Positions 11,332-22,829 of a DNA stretch of 64,000 bases are shown here, piece after piece; positions within the stretch are counted from its first letter, which is position 1; the number at the start of each line of letters is the position of its first letter. Where the stretch lies: positions 154,921,580-154,985,579 of the forward strand of contig OX328123.1 in assembly GCA_946811695.1 (NCBI GenBank), in the 5' to 3' direction. Source of the stretch: Gonocerus acuteangulatus. Lineage: Eukaryota; Arthropoda; Insecta; Hemiptera; Coreidae. The translations under genes were made by a program, and so were the position numbers. The notes beneath the pieces were generated by a model. The model searched no databases, had not been told where the DNA came from, and was given only the letters and a program-made list of their open reading frames with translations.

Positions 11332-12131
11332 CAGGGTGTCCCAGCATATGTGTCCACCCCCTTTTCCTCCTAGAGTTGTTGGAATTTCGAAATGAAACTT
11401 GGTAGGTCATAGTTATGTTGCATGAGGTTACTTTTGAAGGTTTAGTTGACTGTAACATTCTCCAGTTTTTCATCAGCGCATCTAACTCTTGAGTTTCCAA
11501 TGGCGGCAGGTATTTTTTTATGACGAATTTTGATAGAAAATTTAATTTTAAGACTAATTTATTCCGAGACATCTTTTGATCCGACGCACCGTTTGCGCGT
11601 AAAAGGCAAGAAACTGAAAAATATCTCCCTTTTGTAGACAAATTCCTATTTATCACTGAAACCAAGCCTTGTATGTAAAAACACCTCGATGCAAACGTTG
11701 TAGCCTATTAATTTTTCTTTCAGATGATACCAAGATTAAAGTTGTAGATTGAAAATTTAACAGGATATTATGAATGAAAAATATACCTTAAAAGTTTTAA
11801 AAAATAACAATACAGCAAACGATATGAATAGAAAAAAAAAGTGGCTGTCATAAACAATAAAAAAAAGTACTTATTTACTTGATGAAAACAAAAGTAAATG
11901 CAAATTATTATAAAACAGAACAGAATAAATTTCTCTTTCCATATGAAATTATTATATCATTAAACGCCAAACTAAAAAAAATATTTGCCTTTGTTTTCAT
12001 TCATAATATCCCGTTAAATATTCAATCTACAACTTTTATCTTGGTATCATCTGAAAGGAAAATTAATAGGCTACAACGTTTGCATCGAGGTGTTTTTACG
12101 TACAAGGCTTGGTTTCAGTGATAAATAGGAA
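11332..12131. mobile_element. 800-bp insertion with 17-bp duplication and internal inverted repeat
   Basis: TTTGGTGTTACGCTATA flanks it exactly at 11315-11331 and 12132-12148. It begins 'cagggtgtcccagcat'. The segment 11641-11780 recurs inverted at 11992-12133, so the right end of the insertion is an inverse copy of its own middle. This is compatible with a retroelement inserted with 5' inversion, or a Penelope-like partial inverted copy. A 112-codon minus-strand frame (11327-11665) has no domain I can name. Confidence 0.6.
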
Positions 12132-12148
12132 TTTGGTGTTACGCTATA

Positions 12149-12718
12149 TATGCGATGTGCACCTCATATTTTTTATACATTACATTATTGCCTATGTTTA
12201 CATTGTGCATACATTACTACATTATATTATATTTCATTGTTGTATATATTTCCACGTTGTGTATTATATTGTTATTAATTAGTGTAAATATTATTACATA
12301 ATATTAAATAATAAATAGTGCCTACATATTTACATTATGTATATATTGTTACATTATATAATATTATGTTATTGTCTACATATTTACATCCAGTATATAT
12401 TACCAAGGCCCGATAAAAGTATACAAGAAATGTTATACACATATACAATTATATTAATAATACATACAATTCATTAAAAATATAAATTAAATCTTAAAGA
12501 CAAGGGAGTTTATGGTGCCATAACAGGAAACTGACAGTATCCTAAGCAGAAATGACTCGCCCGCCATCTCAACGTTTGCTCTAGGAACTTTTTCATTTTA
12601 TTGCCTTCTTTTACTAAAATACTAATTTTACTGATAAATGGATTTAAAAAAAAAAAAAACTAATAAAAAAGTTAAACAAACACAAAACCCCGTTCAAAAG
12701 AAAAGATGTCCAACTCGC
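12149..12718. other. Very AT-rich, degenerate short repeats
   Basis: 12160-12470 is composed of variants of 'acattatgtatatattgtta'. 12480-12700 resembles decayed H interior ('tactaattttactgataaat'). No gene is seen. Confidence 0.4.
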
Positions 12719-13375
12719 AAGAACTGCGTCATCTTAGCGATGTCCCATTTTCAAAGAGAAGGAAGATTTAAGGCACCACAAGAAGAAATATTAATGAAAA
12801 TATACGAAGTTTCAAAAACTTTCTATCATAATAAAATCTACATCATAAATCTATTAATAAAATATTTTATTCTAATCCTTCCTTACCAAAATTTAAAAAT
12901 CTTTGTTTATATGCATTTTCAAACATGCAGAAAATATTTTAACTGATTCTAAGTACCAAAAACTTTATTAAACCAATATTTTTCCATTTTTCTCGAAAAC
13001 GGTTTAAGCTATCGCCTTAGAAATGGTTGTGTTCGTTTTTCTAGGTCAAGAAGCCTATAAAACGAGTAATTGCAAGCATACGATGCAATAGGAACGATTT
13101 TGTTCGCGCTCCAAAAACCATGTTCCCGTGGACGGATATTGCTGATTAACGAACTTGACGTTTCAAATTCAAATTAGACGAAAAATTTTTTTATTCTTAT
13201 TCACTGAGATAGAGCGCGAACAGACAAATATATATATATATATATATATATATTTGAACCAACGTTATTTTCGTTTTCTAGGGGTTCTGAAACGTAAAAT
13301 TTTCTAGTTGGCACTTCATGAGGTTAAACTTATATGCGGGGTTCCTCCTATGGAGGGAGGGAGGAACCGCACTAA
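12719..13375 (+). mobile_element. Family H element, short internally deleted copy
   Basis: The 5' end TCCAACTCGCAAGAACTGCG is followed by CATCTTAGCG. The 3' end reads GGTTCCTCC...GGGAGGAACCGCACTAA, again a hairpin followed by CTAA. A TA tract of about 27 bp lies at 13228-13254. About half the length of 6706-8075. Confidence 0.7.
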
Positions 13376-13559
13376 AAATGAGAGGTTATACATAAAACTT
13401 CAGAATTTTTGCGGGCGAATATCTAAAATCTCCAAATATAATGCAGAAAAACATTCAGATAAACTACACCAATTCGAGATTCGAATAACAAGCACATTTA
13501 TCCAGATTAGTATCTAGGTAGCACTCCAGTTGATAACAACAATTCGCGATATAGATTTT

Positions 13560-13745
13560 CGCGAAGAGTTTTCCTTATTTTACCAAGTTTGTTTAGCATG
13601 GTTAGGGCTGATGCCTCGTCTTTTATCGAAACGAAAGCCATCGCTCCTAGTGGGAATCGAACCCACCTCATGGAACCACAATTGTGGAACCACGGTAAGT
13701 CGAGCCAACACCTCATTGGTCATTTGCGACTTACTCACAGTTACT
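13560..13745 (-). mobile_element. Divergent tRNA-derived SINE (family B)
   Basis: On the minus strand a perfect B box GGTTCGATTCC (13653-13663) is followed by CACTAGGAGCGATGGCTTT and GGCATCAGCCCTAACC, the same order as in the clearer copy at 16175-16381. The A-box part is poorly conserved. It is not a functional tRNA. Confidence 0.6.
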
Positions 13746-13904
13746 TAATGCCGAGACGAGAACAGCCGTAATGTGAAATATGTAACACTACTCTTACGAT
13801 AAAACACTTACAGAATGCATGAGACGACGTGACCTGAACTTACCCTACAACTTATGCGAGTTGTTAAGTGAAGATAGCCAACACATAGACTCTATACTAC
13901 TTTA

Positions 13905-14142
13905 CCTACACAACAATGGATTATACCAACTCATTTGAACGCAGCTTAATATTTCCTTACCATAGTGTCCTATAGAGACATGAATATCCCACCGAAGGCA
14001 GATAATTCATCTACCTTCTACATTACCTACACAACAATGGATTATACCAACTCATTTGAACGCAGCTTAATATTTCCTTACCATAGTGTCCTATAGAGAC
14101 ATGAATATCCCACCGAAGGCAGATAATTCATCTACGTTCTGA
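13905..14142. repeat. Two-copy 119-bp direct duplication
   Basis: 'acctacacaacaatggatta' begins at about 13908 and again at 14027, with nearly identical sequence through 'gataattcatctac'. It lies just upstream of a retrotransposon RT relic and may be part of it. Confidence 0.8.
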
Positions 14143-14168
14143 TTCATTCTTACTTTCCTAGGACTCCT

Positions 14169-14351
14169 CTCCCGGAATCAAACGAGGTTCGATATCTAGG
14201 ATTATACCTTGACAGCCGACTGACATGGAACCCTCACAAGAGACTGAAAAGACAGGAACTGAACAAACGATGCGGACTACTTAGACGACTTCTTGGACCA
14301 TCATCTGAATTATCGATACAGGACAAACTAACACTGTTTACAAGCAGGTAA
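14169..14351 (+). pseudogene. Jockey-like reverse transcriptase relic (thumb region)
   Basis: Sixty codons are open in frame, reading LPESNEVRYLGLYLDSRLTW, then NPHKRLKRQELNKRCGLLRRLLG and SIQDKLTLF, then TAA at 14349. The pattern V.YLG..LD..LTW.PH, a basic stretch, then 'L.KLLLY', is the conserved block downstream of the RT palm in Jockey-clade elements. No YADD palm or endonuclease is left nearby, so this is an isolated fragment. Confidence 0.75.
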
Positions 14352-14416
14352 AATTGTTTAGCTGACAAGTACCATGCTCGTGTATAGTAGACATCAAGTA
14401 AGAAAGACCCCAACAA

Positions 14417-14682
14417 AGGCGGCTCTAGAAAAACATTTCTGGGGGGGGGCTATTTTATTATGAGCTTGCCGCCGAGCCTGGGGGTGTAGAATCAATTTTT
14501 TGTAACCAGGCACCTGTAAAACATTAAGGAAGTATTTGATAAACTAAGAACATACATTAATTAGAACTTATTACTATTAATTTACCTCAACAATTTATTT
14601 TTCTAACTTAATCGAAAAATATTGTGAATTTTCATTCTGGGGAGGGGGGCTAAGCCCCCCAAGCCCACCCCTTTAGCCGCCA
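14417..14682 (+). mobile_element. MITE-like element with GGCGGCT termini and G/C runs
   Basis: Left end GGCGGCTCTAGA, right end CCCCTTTAGCCGCC (inverse). G runs lie inside the left end and GGGGGGCTAAGCCCCCC near the right. The architecture is similar to MITE N but the ends differ. Target-site duplication not resolved. Confidence 0.55.
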
Positions 14683-15286
14683 TTGGACCCAAATGTATAA
14701 AATTCCACATTCGGCATTTTAAATCAGATTTAAACAAGAAGATAAGCAGCGTAGAAGAAGGATTGGATAAGTTTGTTTGCAACTGTTGAAAATTTAAAAA
14801 TGTTAAGAAATGCAGGATGATAAGGTCAGAAAGACATTGAGACAAGGCTCGAGAAAATATCGTACAAAGGAAGGAAGAACATCATATAATAATTATGAAG
14901 AAGTCGTTTGTGTGCTATTCTGTATCTCTGTTCTATTCTTCTGGGCTCTATTGAAGATGAGAGAGCGGAAAATCATTCTTCCAGTAATTCTAAGACCAAT
15001 ATGTAACAAGAAAGAATTTTTCTTCAATTTCCTTTTGCTTTCACTCAGTCATTTTTCAATGAGAATTTCTAGAATGGCGTCTTGCACACTGACGTCCACA
15101 TACTGTTCTGGGTTTACTCATTCCTGGGAAAATAAAACAATGGTTTTGTTTTTTTTCGAAATATATAAATACCCTATTTCCTTACCAGATTAATAAAATT
15201 TACGGATATTTAGTTTCAGTTAAGATTTTAAGAAACCTAATGCAACCTTGAAATTGCTGCATTAGGTTCCACCGATCAGTTATGAC
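14683..15286. other. No gene recognised
   Basis: A 127-codon frame at 14810-15193 has no recognisable domain and no coding-like neighbours. Nothing else is supported. Confidence 0.35.
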
Positions 15287-16450
15287 CAGGGGTTGAAAAT
15301 AATTGTTAACTTTTATTTGAAAAAAAGTATTTTTTTAAACTTTTACTTTTATTTTCATTTTGTAAACATAAACGTTCAAAAATTACTTTTTAGGATTAAA
15401 ATTTATTTGAACATTTTTTTTTACTGTTATTTTTCAACTCAAAAAATAAAAGTTTTAAATTAATTTTTATTTATTTATTTATTTTATTAACTTGAAGAGC
15501 TCCGCAGCAATAGTATTCTGCCCTAAAATAATAGATGTAAGTAATAAAAAAATGAGTTTATAAATTAATTATATGCCCAGGATCAATAGTAGAATTTTAA
15601 AATAACAAGCAGATCATGGAAAATAAATAATAGCAATACAAAATTAATTAAAATACTAAATAGGAAAAAGCCATTACTGCTACTAATGTTCATTTTTTGT
15701 TTTGTATCACCAAATATATTTCAGTAAATAAACAAAAATGAATTCTTAAACATAGAACATTTCACTTATTTTGAATTGCTAATTAAATTCCAATAATAAG
15801 TTGTCCTGTAAGTTTGTGGAATTTAGATTATATCTATAATCATTTAATATATACTTTAGGGTTGAAAAGGCTCTTTGAAGACTTACTTGAGTAGCTGGGC
15901 TGGGGGTGTAGGATAAGTCCTAGTTAATTTAGGTATGGAAGTGTGGATTATCATTATTTCTAGTATTCCAGGTATTGTAAACCAGCAAAACCCTAAAAAA
16001 TTTTATTAAAATACTGAAAACGTTTATTTCAGATTAAAAAAAAATAGCATTACATTAACTTTTAGTTTCATGTACTTAATTTTAGGAGTTCCTAAATAAC
16101 TTATACTCTTAAAACTTTTAAATAATTTTTTTTTAACAGTTATTTTTAAACTCGTAAAATAAAAGGTTTTTTTTAATGGAGGCCTGGTGGCTGTGAGTGA
16201 TAAGGCGTGAGCACTTAACACACCGTGCCAAGGGTCATGGGTTCGATTCCCACTAGGGGTGGTGGCTTTTCTTAGGAAAAAAAAAAGGCTTCAGCCCTAT
16301 CCTGGCTAGAAAAGGGTGGTTACCTATAGATAACCCGTCCTAAAATTCTGAGATAATTATAATGGAAGTTAAAACTTAAATAAATAAAAAGTTTTTTTAA
16401 CAGTTAAATTTTAACTTTTTCGATAAAAAAAAATAACTTTTTAATCCCTG
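15287..16450. mobile_element. hAT-like non-autonomous element
   Basis: Ends are CAGGGGTTGAAAATAATTG and the inverse ...AACTTTTTAATCCCTG, the CAGGG-type termini of hAT elements. The flanking 8-mers GTTATGAC and ATTACAAC agree at five positions, suggesting a decayed 8-bp duplication. The interior is AT-rich and non-coding. It contains a (TTTA)n-tailed retroposon fragment near 15470 and SINE B at 16175. Confidence 0.5.
16175..16381 (+). mobile_element. tRNA-derived SINE (family B)
   Basis: The head resembles a class II (Leu/Ser-like) tRNA: D-arm 'gtgagtgataaggcg', long variable region, and a perfect B box GGTTCGATTCC (16240-16250). The body contains 'acctatagataacccgtcct' (16322-16341), and the tail reads 'ggaagttaaaacttaaataa'. 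A 17-bp near-perfect duplication (AAATAAAA(G/A)GTTTTTTT) flanks it at 16158-16174 and 16382-16398. The shared body motif recurs at 40318-40337 and in the 5S-headed SINE at 60024. Confidence 0.85.
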
Positions 16451-17444
16451 ATTACAACTATTAAGTGTAATCGATAATTAATAATTAATTGAAGCATAAT
16501 AAGTATAATAAATTTAATTATAATTCGGAAATGTCAGTTTGTCCCTGAATGCCTCGGTTTATTATTGCAACCTTTTTTGTTGTGGTGGTTTTAACAGTAA
16601 AATAAATATTTGAGCAAAACAAAACAATTAAATAAAAAACATATTTATAATTGTGCTCTCTGGGGGGGGGGAAGTTGAGAAAACAGACTGATTAATTTCT
16701 GCCTAGTATGTCATCAGTTTCTTGTGTATTGTGGCTCTTAAAATCTTGCTTTGTTTAATGAGAGTTTATCTTTTTACGCCGGTTTATATTTTTCACGAAA
16801 ATCTCCATTTTTTAGCTCGTTTCTCCCTTTCTCCATAGCAGTGGTCCCCACAATTTTTTTCCTCATGGACCCCTTACCATGCTTTACGGTTTTGGGTAGA
16901 CACCCTGCTTAGCTAATGCATTTTTGAAAATTTATCGACATATAATGTGTTGTTGACTGATTAATAACTTTAGCGACGTGTGGGGTAAATAACACTTTTA
17001 AAAAAACGCACATTAAGATTCGTATATTTATTCATGATTTTAAAATTAATAAAGCACAACATAAAACGTATTATTTGTTACAAAGCAAAAAAAAACTTTT
17101 TAGTGGTATTTAATCGTAAATCTTCTCGGTTAGTGATGTCCAAATTGTTTCTGTTTTTTGTTAGAAGATTGGAAACTGCGCTGAACCTCTTCAACAAAGA
17201 AAGACCATGGAAAATCAATCGAAAACTTTCTTCTGGTGTTCCATAATATGGGATAAGTAGCCATATATTTTTGAAGCCAAAAGAGCTGATATCAATTTTT
17301 AAATTTTACTTAAAATTCTTCGTTATGTCGATCAGTTCCTCTTGTAATATGTCAAACGTTTCTTCAATGTCATCATATGCATTGATAATCCATTGTGGTA
17401 TTACCATATTCAAAATATCCTCCTAACGTTTGTGGCATATACTG

Positions 17445-17448
<4 letters not shown>
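16451..17448. other. AT-rich DNA with one probable hAT-type end
   Basis: At about 16849, 'cagtggtccccacaattttt' followed by 'catggacccctta' looks like the left end of a widespread hAT MITE type; no matching right end was found. Otherwise nothing is recognised. Confidence 0.35.

Positions 17449-17505
<57 letters not shown>
17449..17505. repeat. (TA)n microsatellite
   Basis: About 57 bp of TA immediately left of the inverted repeat at 17526-17760. Confidence 0.95.
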
Positions 17506-17509
<4 letters not shown>

Positions 17510-17525
17510 AGTAAGCTGGTAGGCT

Positions 17526-17760
17526 TCCACGGTCCAAGTCATTACAAATACTATAGTCTTTTGGTATTGACCGTGTCACAAACTTCTTTGCCAACGTTTA
17601 GCTAGTTATACTGCCAGCTTCCTCGGGGCTTAGCCTGAGAAACATTCTCAGACTAAGCCCCGAGGAAGCTGCGAGTATGACTAGCTAAACGTTGGCAAAG
17701 AAGTTTGTGACACGGTCAATACCAAAAGACTATAATATTTGTAATGACTTGGAACGTGGA
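17526..17760. mobile_element. Near-perfect palindrome, Penelope-like terminal repeat in inverted pair
   Basis: Arms 17526-17642 and 17645-17760 are inverse copies with only a few differences and a 2-nt spacer. The right arm reads GCCCCGAGGAAGCT...CTAGCTAAACGTTGG, a degenerate form of the CTGAGGA...stem...GAAACGTTGG signature found in Penelope-like terminal repeats. It abuts a TA microsatellite, a favoured target of such elements. The family call is inference; the palindrome is direct observation. Confidence 0.65.
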
Positions 17761-18100
17761 TATTGTGAAGTATTTTTTATAATGTTTTTGTTCTTGAATA
17801 CATGTCGTGAAAGACCGATAGGAAAAAAGGCCAAATTGGCCAAAACTTATTGTCTTGAACTTTTGAAAGCTTCCATTTTCTCTTAAAGTAGCTATTTACA
17901 ATATTTACATTATTTAGGTCTCTAGGCCATTTGCACCTTAAGGCGACGGTGAGGGTTACCGGGAATGGAGGATGAAGATAGGGGATTGTCGTGAGCAAGC
18001 AAGCGGGAGTGGAAGTTAAGGTAGAGATATTATTACTTCATCTCTTTGTTAGGCGAATCAATTATTTATGAGGATAAATTTCGATTATTCCTATTTTATT
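17761..18100. other. Short AT-rich interval
   Basis: An open frame entering from the palindrome ends at 17886. No domain is recognised. Confidence 0.35.
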
Positions 18101-18112
18101 TATTTTTTTATT

Positions 18113-18143
<31 letters not shown>

Positions 18144-18306
18144 GGCGCATCGACATCTAGGTCATTAGCGCCGACATCCAGGGTGCAGCGAGGAATTTTA
18201 CCAGCGAGCCGTGGGATGATAAAAATCCTGCCGGAAGTTGGGAATCGAACCCACCATCTCCCGCTTATGAATCCAAGGCGCTAGCCACTAGACCACGGGA
18301 GACCCC
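18101..18306 (-). mobile_element. tRNA-derived SINE (family A)
   Basis: On the minus strand: GGGGTCTCCCGTGGTCTAGT head with a perfect B box GGTTCGATTCC, body with the 'cctgccggaagt' block inverted, tail GGCGCTAATGACCTAGATGT...GCGCCGTA followed by poly(A). The 12-bp duplication TCCTATTTTATT lies at 18089-18100 and 18307-18318. Confidence 0.9.
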
Positions 18307-18318
18307 TCCTATTTTATT

Positions 18319-18844
18319 GTAACTCATTTCAACTCACATTTCAGATGGAATTGCGTAGTTATTTAATTCAGTTGTGGTTTATGTAATTAATAAAACCAAT
18401 AAGCGAGGATGAAAATCCATTTATTTCCAGGAGGAATCTCCGTTTTAACCAATAGACTTGGTGACCTCCTTCTGTTGGGCACTCAGCAAGGGTACGGATG
18501 ATCATTTGTCAAGCTCTGAAATAGAGTCCAATTGTGTTGTGAAAATTCGTATTCCAAGATCACAGCAAGCACCCTTATATTCTGTAGTGTTTTTTTATTT
18601 ACCAAACTGATAACACCGATATGCATGATTCTGATAACACCGATAAGCATGATTCTGGGGTTTCCTCCAAAATAGGAGATTTACTATATTTGATGCGCGG
18701 ATTCCAAAACTGTAATTGTTTTTTTTTCTACCACGTTAGAATTTTTGCAAAATTATAAGTTATACGTAAAATGTTTTTATGTAGATCTGTGCATAACTGA
18801 AAAGAAAACAGGCAACACTAAAAGTCGATGCTTTATTTGTGAAT
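18319..18844. other. No gene recognised
   Basis: AT-rich. A short duplicated phrase 'ataagcatgattctg' occurs at 18620-18660. Nothing else is supported. Confidence 0.35.
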
Positions 18845-19795
18845 GGGACGGCAGATAAGTAGTTATTTTATTGCGTTAAATAATGTTTCATTAAAATTAC
18901 GATACTATACAATTCTGTGCAGTTTGTTACAGCACGGTGCCAGTCATACTATATTTTATTCAATGGGCGTTAAAATTTAAAAGTTTATGTTTCCAAGAAG
19001 TCATATGGTAACACCCAATATATTTACGAGTATTACCAAGGTTATAGGCGAGGAGGCTTTGCAAGGGTTCCGGATATTATTACCTCGCCTGGAAAACCTA
19101 AGGATATGCCATACATCACGGTTTGACCGGGACTGTCCCGGTATTTTGCAATTGTTTCGGTGTCCCGCCCAGTTTTATCAATGTCCCGGAAAAGGCTGTA
19201 AGATGTAAAAAGTAGTGAATTCATGTTTATAAGAATCTTTTTTAAATCGGTTACTTTTCTACAATTAACATTTTTACTACTGCTCACAGTGTCAAAGAAA
19301 TGAGAAGTAATCTAACTGGAAAAACGCTGGAACTACCTGCACAGCGCTGCCAGCTGACAGACACTACTATTTGGCTGAGAGATTGTTTTAAGAAAATCAA
19401 GTAGCTAAAAAAGTTCCGTTCTTATTTTTAAGGTTTGGGTAGACTAACAATTCAGGATCCCCCCTTCCCGTTACTTGCTAGGCTTAAAACTCACCATTTT
19501 GCTTATAATTTGTACTCTTTTTATCCCCCCCCCCCTGGTATGCCCATCCCATATTAATGTGTCTCGGTTTAACTCTCCAAAAATATGGCAAGCCTATCTG
19601 ACGGGGACAGGCAGAAAAGAAACGCAATTAAAACTCTATGAGGGACAGTTAATTTCTAGTAATTCAAGGTCTGCCATCATAGTTGAAATTAACCTCAATT
19701 AGAAAGAAAACTATGAGATAGATAATGTAAGGTAACAGCTGTTCTTTATCGTCCTAGCAACGCAGGCTGTCAAGGCTTGCCTTCTCTAACCAACT
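18845..19795 (-). mobile_element. Helitron-like family M, copy 2
   Basis: Inverse of 22830-23428 over both ends: 'ttattttattgcgttaaata' near 18866-18885 and 'tagcaacgcaggctgtcaag' near 19755-19774. The 3' hairpin is decayed here. An unrelated GC-richer block (19080-19200, repeats of 'gtcccgg') sits in the middle. Non-coding. Confidence 0.55.
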
Positions 19796-20012
19796 CAAAC
19801 TGATGGATGGTTCATATTCTGATTCAGCACACTCAAATTAGGGATAATGACTTATTAAAATAAAAACCCCAGGCAAAAACATTTTGCAGACCAGTGTAAT
19901 TGTCAACATGGAAACAAATATAATTTACTATAGATTGTTCATATTTGCGGAATTCGGTCACACAAAAAACAAGTTGATTTTAAATATCCACCAATACAGT
20001 TATATTTTGGTC

Positions 20013-20331
20013 CTAATAGTTGTTAAATATGGGTTGCATGGACTACTGATCTCATTAGCACCCCCAAATAGTTGTTAAATATGGGTTGCATGGACTACTG
20101 TTCTCATTAGCACCCCCAAATAGTTGTTAAATATGGGTTGCATGGACTACTGATCTCATTAGCACCCCCAAATAGTTGTTAAATATGGGTTGCATGGACT
20201 ACTGATCTCATTAGCACCCCCAAATAGTTGTTAAATATGGGTTGCATGGACTACTGTTCTCATTAGCACCCCCAAATAGTTGTTAAATATGGGTTGCATG
20301 GACTACTGATCTCATTAGCACCCCTAAATAG
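20013..20331. repeat. 52-bp minisatellite, 6 copies
   Basis: 'tgttaaatatgggttgcatg' starts at 20021, 20073, 20125, 20177, 20229 and 20281, an exact 52-bp period. Two variants (CTGATCTC and CTGTTCTC) alternate irregularly. No coding reading is sensible. Confidence 0.95.
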
Positions 20332-20405
20332 TTGAATATAATTACAATATAAATGTAAATCATTGCATTTTCGTGATGCTAGATTTTAAAGCATATAATA
20401 AAAAG

Positions 20406-21835
20406 TACAACTCGCAGGAACTGCGCCATCTTAGCGCGGTTCCGTTCATATCCTTAGTGTCATTAGCAAAGGAGTAGAAGCAGTTATTGGTAGGTTTTGA
20501 TCTTTCGTGAAAAATATAAAATGACATCTCAAAGAGAAGGAAGATTTAAGGCGCCCCAACAGGATAATGATAGTATTCTAAGGGGAAATGACTCCCCCCC
20601 CCCTTTTTAACCCTAGAACGCCAACCTTCTTCGGCCTACCCCATTCTACGACCTATTCGTCAATCTGACGAACATGCTTTAAAAAAATATATATACATAA
20701 GTTACTCAACGAAAGGAAGTTACTTCCTAAATAAATCAAAAATATATTGTTTTAATTTCATTAATGGAAAATTAAGAATTGAATTGAAAGTATTAATTTA
20801 AAAAATAAATCTAAAAGCAGAACTACCGCGACACCGCCGCACTCCTCTCTTTTTAAAAATGCTTCATGAGGGGAAACTTGAACCATGCAAGGCTCTACTG
20901 AGATATTCTTTAGTATAAGGTATTCTTCAAAATGTATTAATATAACTTTATTAATTAGTTTCACGACTTGGAGGGGAGGGGTGATGAAAATTAGTATAAC
21001 ATTCCAAAACTTAGTTTATTCACAGATTTTCATGTAAATATTAAAACCAAAATACAAGAAAAATCACATAAAACGTAAAAAAATAAAAGAATAAATGATT
21101 TAACCAACCTTAGGGAAATAGGCGTGGCCACAGATATTCCTACATCTACAAACAATCGTAATTTTCACGTACTTTCTTTGACATAATTTCATGTGATTTC
21201 TGAATGGCTGGTAGAATCGATGTCATTCTTTCGGTGACTGATCAAGTATTGACCACAGGTAGCATAGCTGCGCTGTGATGGAGAATAGAAGACGGGAAGG
21301 AGAGGGGCTACTGTAAATCACAGAGGTGTTCGCCATTTTGACGAAGGTCGGCCTTCTAGGGTTAACATTCGCAATGGGAAAACACTATTACTAAATCGTT
21401 ACTCATTTTCTTACCATAATTTATTAAAATACTAATTTTACTATTAAATTCAATAAAAAAAAAACAATAACCAATTAAAACGTTAGATAAACAGAGACAA
21501 ACCACCGTGGAAAAAAAAACTAACAATTTTGAAGATTTATGCTTAACTTATTTCTTGGATTGACATCGCCCCATCGAAAATTATATTTCAACCATTTTGG
21601 TAGGGAATTTAGTAAGCTTGCTAATGGTTACTTTCCACTTAGCACGATTTCCCAACCGTTTTCGAGATATTTTAGAAAATATACAAAGATCCGAAAACTT
21701 TTCATGTCCATTGTTACAATTTTTTCTAATACTTCCTTACCTCAAAAAACAACCTAAGTTTATATATTTTAGATTAGATGAATGTCGATGAATCTTTCCT
21801 GAATACCCAAACTAAAAATTAGTTACGAAATGGGT
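20406..21835 (+). mobile_element. Family H element, 3'-truncated, interrupted by a TTAA element
   Basis: The 5' end reads TACAACTCGCAGGAACTGCG then CATCTTAGCGCGGTTCC. The interior resumes after the insertion at 21366 and matches the H middle ('acgatttcccaaccgttttc' around 21642). No TA tract or 3' hairpin follows. Confidence 0.65.
20607..21365. mobile_element. piggyBac-like MITE flanked by TTAA
   Basis: TTAA at 20607-20610 and 21362-21365. The ends CCCTAGAACGCCAACCTTC and the inverse of GACGAAGGTCGGCCTTCTAG match over about 20 bp. TTAA duplication and CCCTAGA-type termini are characteristic of piggyBac. The 751-bp interior has no transposase. Confidence 0.8.
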
Positions 21836-22829
21836 TAAAAAAATATTGGTACCCCTGCGAAAATTCCTAGCAAGCTGAAAATTTGCATTAAAGTTAGGGA
21901 CGCCATAATAGAATTGGGAAATTCTCCCATCGATCCTATGAATGAATTTTATTCAAGGTCAAAGATCGTAAAAAAAGGTTTTTCGGATTTGTCAGCGAAA
22001 CGGTTAGTTTTATGATAAAAATATTTCAGACAACAATTGTAGATCATGCAATTATGTACGAAACTTGTCCTCACACTTTTTTTCATTAGATTAACCATTA
22101 CGGAGAAAAGGCGTTTCCAAAAGTTATTTTAGTTGTATTCTCTATAAAGAGCATTATCTTCTCTAGGTGAAAGTGTCCCTGTTCAGGACTTTCTAACTGC
22201 TCCTCTTTCTAAGGACCCAAAAAAACAACCGTTACTGCCATAAAGCTGGAGATGTTGGGGCATCCACCATTTCTAAAATGACATTTCTTGATTGTTTTTC
22301 AAGTGGGTGTTCACAATTATCACGAAATATCAACAACAACAAAAAAAATGTTTATTTCTAGTCAAAGCTTTCCAAGTGACACTAGGGATTAGAACGGTAC
22401 CACGCTATGGCGCAGTTCCCGCGAGTCGGACTTCTTTTTTTAGGTTGAGGCTCATCGTCAGATGGAGTACCTTCTATCTCGTTATTATTAAAGAGCATTA
22501 CATTTTGCGTCAAATGAGCTGGTAAAAATAGAAATTTGGCCCGGTAAATTGCCGCAATCGATTGCCGAAAATTTTTGAATTCCTTATTTTGGCTCAATAG
22601 TGACTTAAAAATGTCACTATATCTGAGGAAACAGCGAGACGCGTCTACTACATATATATTTGTCAAATACCACTTACTCACATACTCACTGACCTATCGT
22701 CGCCCAGCCCGAACCACTCCACAGAGAAATTTGAAATTTTGCATGTACACTCCCTCTAGAACGTAGACACTCGCTAAGAAAGGTTTTTTAGACATTCAAA
22801 TAATTAGATATTTTTAGAGGGGTTTAAAA
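21836..22829. other. Unassigned, with a small H 5' fragment
   Basis: Nothing clear in 21836-22380. 22382-22433 is an H 5' end on the minus strand (ACACTAGGGATTAGAACGGT...GCGAGTCGGA). A 99-codon minus-strand frame that starts inside the H fragment and runs to 22681 has no motif I recognise. Confidence 0.45.

Noticed and set aside
14810..15193. 127-codon open frame as a gene
   Set aside because: Composition follows the local AT-rich DNA, no motif or homologous family is recognised, and the start lies next to a MITE.
20013..20331. CRISPR-like array
   Set aside because: The 52-bp units are head-to-tail with no unique spacers. The genome is eukaryotic, with retrotransposons, SINEs and a spliced neuropeptide exon.
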